From contig NC_083647.1 of NCBI RefSeq assembly GCF_963576545.1, forward strand, positions 2,833,507 through 2,897,506: a stretch of DNA of 64,000 nt, written 5' to 3'. The first letter of the stretch is position 1. Each line of letters starts with the position of its first letter. Of the stretch, positions 23,656 to 35,200 are shown in pieces. This stretch comes from Limanda limanda (lineage: Eukaryota; Chordata; Actinopteri; Pleuronectiformes; Pleuronectidae). The notes beneath the pieces were generated by a model, which was not told the origin of the DNA, made no database searches, and saw only the letters and a list, made by a program, of their open reading frames with translations. Position numbers and translations under genes: made by a program.

Positions 23656-26600
23656 TTAGGCCACATTGTTGTCCAGCCACCCTCTGATCTCATTCCCGTT
23701 CCTCCTGATCCATTCGATGTTGTTCCTCACTTTTTCCAGTGCCTGCTGCCTGGGCATCTCCCCCGCACCAGCATTCGGTGTTAGACTGAAGAAATGCTCC
23801 ATCTACAAGAGCAGCATAGAAACATGTGATATAAGACAAGTGAACAAAAACTGACGACCCTCTACTTGCTTTGACTCAAACTATACAAACACTCGCTAAA
23901 CACTCTATCCAAAACCTCGTAGGAGTTCTTTAAAAAGCAATGTATAGTAGAAGTACGATTTCATAATGCGGAACATCTCAAAATGTCGATTGCAACTGAA
24001 TCTACCCCTCTGAATCATAACCCTCTTCCCCACATGCATGAGTACGGTCATTTTCTCCAAATCATGACTGAGATCACTTCTGGCAGAACAGCCCAAAAAA
24101 TGACCTTTTATGTAATAAGTGTTTTTATCCAAAGTGACTTACAACTGAAGAACAACCTTAAAGCTTCAGTACAGTGGAGACCATGAAGTAAGTACTACAT
24201 GCACAAGTTCAGGTAATACAATACAGAGAAAGTACACAGTCAGTAATAGTAAGACATGTCAAGGTGTTAGAAGAGGTGTCAAGGTGTTAGAAGAGGTGCT
24301 CTCAGGAAGTTCTTGATAGACATGGATGTCCATGCTCTGACAGTATTTTGGAGAAACACAAAGAGGAACAGTTTGTGCTGTAATTGACTTGTGTGCAGGG
24401 ACGGCACTGCCTGACAATGTTCTGAAAGAGCGTAATGCAACTCTCTCTGTCTGGTTCTTTAAGGACTGGGTGGTTTGTATAAACAGCCCTTGTACATCAT
24501 ACTATTGCAGTGCTCCCTATAAGACCCTTGACTCTTGAATTCTCGTCAATCCCACAAAAATATGTAGAATGGCTGAGTAAACTCCCATGCTTCAAGGTTC
24601 AACTGTTAATCCAATGTTCTATGCCTACATGAGATTTCACATTTCTCCTCGTAGATCTGAGGTTCGACAATTGTTCAAAGCCTCAATTCCAGATGGAAAC
24701 TGAGCAGTGTGACATCCTGATACTTAAAGGACACCCTCCTGTTACCCTTTTGTGTTTAATAACCTGCAGTCTGATTTCCATATAGCATTGTTTTTCATTT
24801 TACAGTCAATCAGCAGTTTATATTTTTGTAGTTTCATGAATGTAGGTTTGAAATTAGGTAATATTTGTGCTCTGTGAAAATCATTCACCAGAGTGTTAAT
24901 ACAATTAGGAAAAGACAACACACCACACAGTAATGTTGTTACATGTACAAATGCAAATTTACCCAGATGCAGAAGTTTACCGAGTAAAGGTGCAACAGCA
25001 AAGGTACATTTTGCGATTGAGGAATTGATACTAGGTCATTAACATCAACAATTTTATTAAAAAACGAATATTTTTTCTAACCCCGTAATCCAAACGTCAG
25101 TATCATCCATTACTTTTGAGGCCAACTGAGAGGATCACGGTATAATATCTGTATTTATTGAGGACTTTTCTAGTCTTGATTAGCACCAAAAGTACTTTAC
25201 AGTAGAGTGTTTTGCCATTCATCTATTCACCAAGTGTATTTATGTGCAGCACTCTATCAAACTGAACATGCCAGCAGTGATCTTTAGAGACTGAGATCGA
25301 ACTGCCGACCTTCTGGTTAGAGGACGACCAGCTGAGCCCCAGCTGGCCCAGCCACAGCAATCTCAAAAGAAATGTTTTTAGTAGAATTCTTCTTGGAAAA
25401 ATAAATATAATAATTATATAAGGTAGTAGAAGACAAGGACAAAACGTAGTAATTACGGTCAGTGCTAACCTTCCACAGCTGCAGCTCTGTGTTGTAGTTG
25501 GTGCTGATTTGACTCAGTAGACGACCAAAGTTCCGGTCGTTGATGGTGTACCTGGTAGAAGGGAGACAAGTCGTTATCATGACCAGCACAGTGTGCTTGC
25601 TTTTCTTCTTCTTTTTACCACTCTGCTCTTACCAAGTCACAAAGATCATTAGTGTAAAAGGCAATGTCAGATACAGATAGATACTGGTATTCACCATGTT
25701 GTTTGCATGGCCTGCATTTGTCAAAACACTTTGGTAAAATAACAAACCCTTGACAATACTGGATACGTTTTAATATCAGATGATTCCCAGTGTTTTGTAA
25801 GCAGAAATAGGTATTTTGCAGTGTGTGTGTGATGGGCCTTGGGAAGTGTCACACTGACTAATGTGGATTCCAAGAGGGTATGTGTGATTTTTTTGTGAGA
25901 TTCAGCTAATGCAGTGCCACCCCCCCCACCCCCCCCCCCACCCCCGTTGACAAGAACTACCATGGAACAAAGTACACATTTTATTCCCTACCTCCCCTTT
26001 TACCAGCTGTGATCATGTGATCTACTGTAACAAGCCGGTTGGTCAAAGCTAACACTGTGTCTGGATATTTCTCTTAGTACACTGCCTTGTTGTACACTGT
26101 TTTCTGTGTGATTGTGCACTTCACAAAAACAATAACAGCAACATTTAACGATAAATGTCACTTGTCTAAATATCAGCCCTTAACTTTCAGATACATGTGA
26201 CTTCCGCCACCATCGGCAGTTTTTTTAATCTGGAAAACAACATGGAACAGCAAAAACATTTCTTGCACTGTGCAAAATGCAACACTGACAAGACATTGAG
26301 GTGAGAGAGATTCTCAGTTTGAAATGTGACTGAGAAACAAATGGGAAAAAAATATCTGGCAATGGGAAAGGAGTCAATCAGCTTTTTCTATCAGATGAGC
26401 ACACTATGTGTGTCATCATGGAAGAATGCAAACTAAGTGTGTTTATTGTGTTCTGGTGTCACTAAGGCGCCAAACATTTACTAATGCAGCCTAAAGATTA
26501 TGTATAATTTTGAAGTGCATTAAATGTCTGTCGCTGTAAGCTGTTGTTGCCTCGTTGGCACTGACCTGTTGACCAGATAGTCCCAGTTCAGCGTGGTCCA

Positions 26601-29183
26601 GTCCCAGGCCATACTCTCTCCCAGTGGGTTATTAGACACATATCGTACCACGGTGAACAGATCCTGACTCCTTATCACATTCTCATCCTTAGAGGCCTCC
26701 AGGAGCCTGTGGGGCAGAAGAACAGTTTTCTCTCCAAACTCAGTTTGTACTCTTCATAATAATTTAAAAGCAGCATTAGATGTTTATGACAAATAAGCAG
26801 ACTCAAACAAAATGGGGTGTTACAACGCAAGGGCTCTGGAGTGTGGTAACTGAGATTTTTTTGCACATCACTGTTTCCAATATAATATTAAATCTGTGGC
26901 TGAAATGATGTAATATAACTGGGTGATCAGGTCAGCCAAGTAAAGACGAGATGTTTTTGATTACTTGAACAGAAGTTTCACGTTGTCCACAGACGACAGT
27001 CCATACAGCAGCTTGTCCTTCTCTTGAGCCAAAGATGTATTTTTGTATCTCTGGAACATTGTGTTCCACTTGGCTTCTGTACCCGAGTTCTTCATTCCAT
27101 ATCGATAGACCAGCAGCCTCAGGTTCACTGCTACGCTGCTGCAGGTAAAAATGTCAAGAAATTTCCCGGCATGTTAAAAACTTGATTCTACAAAAAGAGC
27201 TGTATCTAAGTTATATTTGTCTTCACAACCAACTAACTATGCATGTAATGCAGTCTGTGGGTGGGAGGCCGGCCCACCTCCCTCAGTTAGAGAACTATTT
27301 GCACTTAAAGCAGGCCACCAAAAATGTGGAGGGACAGAAACAACCACAAGATAATGTTAAGCAATGTAAAATTGACCACGTCAAAAATATTGTTTTTGTT
27401 TTGTCTAAAAGACATTTTATAAAAAATAAAAATTGATCGAGACAATCTGAGAGTGTAAACAAAACATATTCTGATTTGTGCCCTGCCTTTGTCTTGTTTA
27501 AATGTTTACATGTGGCTCCCAGTGCTTATAATAATAAAACAACAAATACAGGAGGAAAAAGCAGAAAACGTGTTGCTTTTTATTACGTGGGTTTTAAAGG
27601 TCAGTTTGTAAGGATCAGAGAACAATAGTTGCTAAAAATCTGTCTTGATGTCTTCATGTAGTTCTGACATCAATAGATATGCAAATAAATAATACAAATA
27701 CTACAGTACATTGAACCTGATGGTCTGTTACTTGATAATACAGTGGAAATCACCTACAGTTATCACATTTAAGACACTGACAGAAATATATATAAATGAC
27801 AGTGAGTTATACCTGAGACTTCCATCAATCCAGCGGTCAAAAATACTGGAGGCTTCATTCAGAGCATTCTGATCCCCCATCTGACAAGCAATACTGAGCA
27901 CGGTCTCCCTCAGTAACCTGCCAATCACACACAAGCCATTTGACATTGGGTGATAACTATCTGCATGGGTTAGCATAAAAGAACGAGGACATATTTTATT
28001 GAATGGTCGCAATATTGTTACAGTTATCATGATCACAGACTGACTGTAAATAACACCAGGGAAAGACCTGAGGTATTTACTTGAATGGGCATATACAGTA
28101 AGTCTTGTTAAGTATGCACTGCTCCCAGTGTACCTCTCTGTCTGAGTTCCTACATCGTTCCATCCAAGTCGTTGGGAGATCGCTCTGACGTGATCTCCAA
28201 AGAGTTTCTAAAGAAAAGAAACAAGGATGTGATTACACCAATATCTCCTCACTCCTTGTCCTGTTCCCAGCACCGAGGCTGGTGCTATCGTATAATGAAA
28301 CCATCAAAGTCTCAAGGAAACAGCATGACAATGTAGGTTGATCTGATCTGATGAGAGGATGAATAAAAGGTATGACTCGTGATCAGAAAAACACCTATAA
28401 AACTGACTGCTAACCACTGACTGTTTATTAAAAAGAATCATCGTCTGTAAATAAAGAGGGATGACACGTCTCCACTTCCTTCAACGGAACCAATAAAGTA
28501 GCCAAAATATTCCGGGTACGGGTATAGCCATCTTGCACTAGTGACATCATTTGGATTCAGTCTATTTAGTAGTGAACTTGAAGTTAAGGCACCACCAATG
28601 CATTAAACTAAACTTTTCAGAAAAATGAAGACTTGAACATACATCAGTTTGAATGACCTCGCTAAAATGACAGAAAAGACCTTTGAGAGACATGAGCACT
28701 TTTTAGTTTGTAGTAGGTCCCACCCACTTACATAAGGGAGTCAGGGTTAATTACCTGTTGAACCGTCAGCCACCAGGGGGCAATGGATGTGTTTATACTT
28801 CTTTGTTGGGAATGTGACAGCTACAGGAAGGATTTGCAGCTTGCTTACCTGGAATTTTTTGTAGAGAGCAGCATCGGCTACCAGCATGTCCCTCACATAG
28901 GAGATGGAGGAGTCCACGCGGTCCCACACTATGTAATCAGTCTCATTTGTCAGGTACATGGTCAGATTGAAGGCATTGCCATAGTCTATAATGTCTGCCC
29001 TAAACAATGAAATGAAAACAGTGTTTACAGTATGTACATGACTGGTAACACAAATGTGTGTTAGGGGGAATTCTCACCGTGCAATTGCAAAGACATCATC
29101 AATGTAGCTCGTACGATCAGCTGCATCAAACTCCTGTTGAACACAGTAAAGTCAGTCTAATGGAAGATTAACACATACAGTAA

Positions 29184-29219
<36 letters not shown>

Positions 29220-32200
29220 TATGATGATGATGATATGAAAGCAAACTGTATCAGTTGTTTAAGATTTTAACATGGATTCGCCATATTTTTATATCTCTAC
29301 CAAATGCGAAGAAGGTAGTATGCAAGGAAAAAATAAAAAAACCATGTAAGTTCAGTATGAAGATAACTTATTTGCTTTAAATACTATTTCTGTAGAGTAC
29401 AATAAATATTATGTTCATTGTAATTTAAATGTACAGATAGAGTAATAACTTCTTCCAGAATACAGTTATTAATGGTACACTATTTTTATAGCAAGAGTTC
29501 TGTGTTGTGTTTTGTTATTAGGAAAAGATTAAATATCACAACACTAAAACAAGACCATCTGCAATATTTTTATTTTACAAGAAAAAGGGTTAAATAGTAT
29601 CAAAAGTTATGGTAAAAATTGTTAATGTTATGAGTTTGAAAATATTTGATAACATGTGCATGTTTTAGCAAATTTTAGATTTATTGAAATACCTTATGGT
29701 TGTTTTTAAGTTGTTCGCTGATCGTGTTCCACATGTGGACGTCATGGTTGACTCTGTAGAATCCAATGTGATCATTGTTCACCTTAAGCAGACCATCCAC
29801 TGAGGGCGTGTAGTTAATTATGACGTGCTCTGAAAATCAACACAGTCATAACAATGTTATTTTTAATACAAAATACGATAATAATAATGATGTTACTGAT
29901 TGATTTGAAGAGCTGATTGTTTTAGTTAGAATATTTTGTGATCATTACCGTTGCTGCTCTTGTCAAACATTGTCAACATGTTCTTGTCACTTTTCACAGA
30001 GTGCCATTTCACTGGGATAGTCCACTTGTAACTGTAACAAAGACACAATCATTTTTTATCAGTGTAGTGACATACAAAACCTCAGGGCATAGTTTAAAAT
30101 CATTTTAGGACGTTGTTGCAAATACATTTTCATTTGATTATTTAAAGCTGCACTCTATATCTTCCATTAGCTCTGCTATGGAAATAGATTTGGCACATAA
30201 GCTGTCAAATTCTCCACTGTGGTCACCAGGCTAGTCTGTAAAGCTGGATTTATACTTGTGGATCTACATGTGTAGGCTCTAAGGTTACACTGTAGTTCAT
30301 TTGTAAGTTTTTGGAGCTGTGTTGTCAATACAGATACCACATGGGGGCAGCAAGAACTTACTGGCTGCTTGTGCTTTACCCTACATCTTTCTGATTTCCA
30401 TGGAGTTTGTTGACAATGAAGGCAACAATACGGGAGTTAAAGATTGTCAGTGCTCTTCTTCATGTGCGACACGTGTAGTGTTGCAGAGGTGAACAGTTTT
30501 GCTGTTAGAATCTTCAGCTGGGTTCATGTTAACCTCTTATAAAATATCACATTTTGACCAACAGGGTGTCTACACAAGGTTGGTTTTCGGTCATCTGTCA
30601 CCCAGACAACTTCCCCTCGAAGTCTGAATCATTACCATGAAGTGACTACTAAGCCTCAGTTCAATGAGTGTATGGGTCAGGGGGGAGAGTAGGAGCGGAT
30701 CGTTTTAATCTGCCATGTCAAGACAGGGTGTCAAGCTGAACCAGAACTGTACAATTGGGGACCATAAACCAAAATGATGCTATGAAAGATGATGGATGCT
30801 GAAAAGCTCTGTACACTGTATCTGGGGGAAACTGCAGTGTTCTGATCATATTTCTTTTCTCACTCCGGACTGATAGAACACTGAGGGTTTAACAAGCTCT
30901 ATACTCTTTGCGTCACTTACTCCAGAGGTGAAGGGGGCTGGCTGGGATCAGCATTAGGATCCAGGAGGAAGCGCTTCCGGCTCAGTTTGGTATTCGCTTC
31001 TGTGACAGACAGATCCAGCACAGGATAACCCATCTGATTGGTCCATGTGTCCATGACCTCTGCAACTGGCAATCTACTCACCTGCACAAATAGCTTATAT
31101 TTGTTAATGTTCGGAAGCAAAGGTTTTGGAATGTACATATTGTTCATTTCTTTCTGAGAGAGATGTTCAGATAGATATCAATTCCACATCTGTGTGCATA
31201 TAAGTTAGTACTTCGCATAAATACTGGAAACAGTGGGAACAATTAAACTGATTCTGTGCAAAGTCAACAAAGCACTTGTTTAACATAGTTTATCACTTTT
31301 TAGTTTCATTACACACACACACACACACATATATGTACATATATATGTATATATATCTATAAACATGAAAATGTGTGGATTAAGAAGGGTTATGTGCATT
31401 AATCATTTTCTTGTTGAATAAGTTCCAGGCACAGTAACTGTATGGATCTTTCTAGCAATGAAAGACTATGAGTCTATAGGTCTCTGGGTATAGACCAATA
31501 AAGCTGGGGGTATTTATGAATGTTGGACAGAGTGAGGCTGTTATCTGCTTCCATGTTCTTATTCTGGACTACAGCTTGGTCCCTAACACGCAGACATGAG
31601 ACTTGATATCCATTCTCTCACCCACCATTCCTGACAAGAGCAGAAAAACATTATTTTCTTGGTAATTATACTTTTTTACGAAAAATTATTAGGATAAAGG
31701 CGGGACATACATTGGCGAGAGACGCCCAGAAGTTGGCTGTTTTGGCATTCTTGAAGTGGTAGTCTTTCAAATATTTCTGGTGAAAGAATAAAACAAACAA
31801 ACAAAAACAGGCTTTTAGCACTTATTGACAATACACCACTGTTCACACACATACACACACTTTAACGTGTAGTCAGATACACATAGCGTAAACACACAAA
31901 CATAACACATAGTTCTTCTCCTGCTTCTCAACCTCAGAATGGTTCATACTCCTTAAAAAGGGAGTCTGCCTTAGCTGACAGATAACAGGTTTTCAAACCT
32001 CTGGCTTCATGAATCACTTCATTATATTAGTTCTGAGACTCCCTCACACACACACAGCGGACAGATTAGACTAGAGGTTTTCATGCCTTTCTCACAGTTT
32101 TCTATGACCTCACTTCACTTCACACACACATAAAATAAGCGCACAAGCGAGGCAATATGCTCATGAACTCTAGTACCCGCAACTCAGCGTTCACGTCATC

Positions 32201-35200
32201 ACGCAACGCCAGGAAGAAGACCCAGTGACGCCAGGAGGGCGGGACTGCCTTGTGAACCAGCCAACGAGGCACTGCCGCGCGTTCAAGAACCTCTGTCACG
32301 CCCAGTATCGATATAAAAGCTATGTGCGTCCTTTGTCTCAGCGCCATTTTTCCTGTACAGGATCAGTGGACCATGCATGATCATTTGCTAGACACCGCAG
32401 TTTCCTGACCTGTGACCTCTGAATAAACCTGCTTAATTTTAACTTGAGAACGACGCCTCCTGCCTTTGATTTCCACCCGCAACAAAATGGTAGCAGAGGG
32501 TATGGTTTTAGACGATCAAAAGAGCGGAGTGGAGAGCAACTAGTCGGGGAGGAGGCCGTATCTCGGACGGGAAAGAACCGTCCTGAAGTGACTTGTATCG
32601 CCTTGGGAACCTGATCAAACAGCGCTGTACTATTAAAAGGTGAGCAGAGCCTATTTAATTGAAATCTGCATATTGTCGTAATAGAGAAAACCTAAATTTT
32701 TGATCAGAAGTCCTGAGGGTGAGTACAAGTTACATATGATAGATTTAACAAAGAAATTAAATGGTCTGAAGCTGCTGTGTATTGTGCAAATTGTGTTTTT
32801 CTATTTAATAACAAAGCGAAGACGCACACTGTAAAACAAAACGCCGATTTACAGGTTGGTGTGTGAGTATTAGCTACGAATTCAACTCAAATTCGGTCTC
32901 CCTCTTCAAAAAGATACAGCGAAGACGCACACTGTAAAACAAAACGCAGATTTACAGGTTGGTGTGTGAGTATTAGCTACGAATTCAACTCAAATTCTGT
33001 CTCCCACTTCAAAAAGATACAGCGAAGACGCACACTCTAAAACAAAACGCTGATTTACAGGTTGGTGTGTGAGTATTAGCTACGAATTCAACTCAAATTC
33101 GGTCTCCCACTTCAAAAAGATAAAGCGAAGACGCACACTGTAAAACAAAACGCCGATTTACAGGTTGGTGTGTGAGTATTGGCTACGAATTCAACTCAAA
33201 TTCGGTCTCCCACTTCAAAAAGATACAGCGAAGACGCACACTGTAAAACAAAACGCCGATTTACAGGTTGGTGTGTGAGTATTAGCTACGAATTCAACTC
33301 AAATTCGGTCTCCCACTTCAAAAAGATACAGCGAAGACGCACACTGTAAAACAAAACGCCGATTTACAGGTTGGTGTGTGAGTATTAGCTACGAATTCAA
33401 CTCAAATTCGGTCTCCCACTTCAAAAAGATACAGCGAAGACGCACACTCTAAAACAAAACGCCGATTTACAGGTTGGTGTGTGAGTATTAGCTACGAATT
33501 CAACTCAAATTCGGTCTCCCACTTCAAAAAGATAAAGCGAAGACGCACACTGTAAAACAAAACGCCGATTTACAGGTTGGTGTGTGAGTATTAGCTACGA
33601 ATTCAACTCAAATCAGGTCTCCTACATCTTAAAAGATGATAGAGGGAAATGGAAAGACCTAACAATTGGATTACTAAAGTAGAATCAGATGGAGAAAAAG
33701 GTATAAATGTTGACTGGCAGAGTTATGCCAGGTCCACCCAGGGATGGAGGTCACGTGCCATCCTTGGATGTTTTTGAGATTGAAATGTCAAGTTATATGA
33801 AGATTTTAATTGCTCTTACTGCAGCTCTCTCCAATCAGGTCTCCAGGGCCCTGGCGACTGATCCGGAGGAAGCTGCAGAACCGAAGGTAAAAGTAGGTGA
33901 CTGGATAAGAGTCAAGGTTCACAAGAGAAAGTGGCCAGAACCCAGGTGGACTGGACCGTACGAAGTGAAGGAGGTTACTTCACACTCGGCCCAGGTCAAA
34001 GGTAAATCAGGCGCACCTTGGCACCACCTGACACATTGTACCCCAGCACCTTCACCTTCCCGCCCTTTGGCTAAAATAAGAACTGATTTGAATAATGCCA
34101 CAGGAGCTTTACAAACCAGACACACCATTGTTTCAATTGGGCACAAATAACGGAAGGCTGTTACGAATAAGGATTTGAAAGAGGAAATTACTTATATAAA
34201 AATGATTATACTACTATTGATTATATAATATAGAGAGGATGTGAAGTAACTAGTATGAATGGAAGTGTGTGGCTGTTGGACTGAGTGACTGGTAGAAAAC
34301 CTTGGGGTGCGGCCCTTTGAATCTCAAAAGAGGGAGTCCGGTCTCTGCCCGAAATTTTAAAAAAAAAGGTGGCAGAGAGCGCGCTTGGGCTGTGAATGTT
34401 CGTGTGCTTGTGTGCAGGGAGATAACTCCCAGTGTGTGTGGGAGTAGGAGTGTTTGTGTGTGTGGAAACGAGAGAAATGTCTCAAGGTCAGCTGGCTGAC
34501 TGAAGACACAGAAAAAACTGACGGAGCGACAAACTGACTGGAAAACGACTTTTTCCTAAACTAGTGGGTGTTATATGCGATTGCCATCTGATAAATGTTG
34601 TATGTAAGGGTGGGAGGGGTAAATGTGTTTAGGACTTGCCAAAGAAAGATTAAGACTTGCACAGCAGAGGATGAAAAGGGGGAGGGCCAGAAGCCTTACA
34701 GCTTACAACTGGCGTTGACATCATAAGAAGGCTTGGTGTTTGTTTATTTGTTTGTTTGTTTGTTTTTAATATTGCTTCATTCAGAAGTAAAGAATTCCAG
34801 AGGGAATTGTTAAAATTACACTTTTTGGCACAAATTTGTTCTTTCAGATATTTCCAATATATCTATAAGAGGAAAGGAGAAAGGTTTTGGCCTCTAAAGT
34901 TCTACATAAAATCCAATCATTTAAATATCTTATTTTGTTTCTACCTGACACAGGTAGTTGGTCGTTGAAATGCTGTTTCATTGACTTATTTTCTTAGAGC
35001 TGAATAATGTGCTTTCTATATGAGCTGTCTCAATCATATTAGGATGAGAAATTCTAACTTAACTTTAAACTAAATTCTGTGCTGCCTAGAATTAGATATT
35101 TCTTTGTTTTCACCTGTAGTTGCTTTAATTCCATATTCAAGTCATCCATTAAGAATTCAATAGTCAAGACATGTCAAATCTATTTACAGTTGGAATTTAA

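Noticed and set aside
32120..32347. 75-codon minus-strand frame found in both LTRs
   Set aside because: It is repeated only because the LTRs are duplicated, lies antisense to the LTR promoter, and shows no domain.
32816..33639. CRISPR-like periodicity
   Set aside because: Units are contiguous 103-bp copies with no unique spacers, inside an LTR element of a eukaryote; this is a minisatellite.
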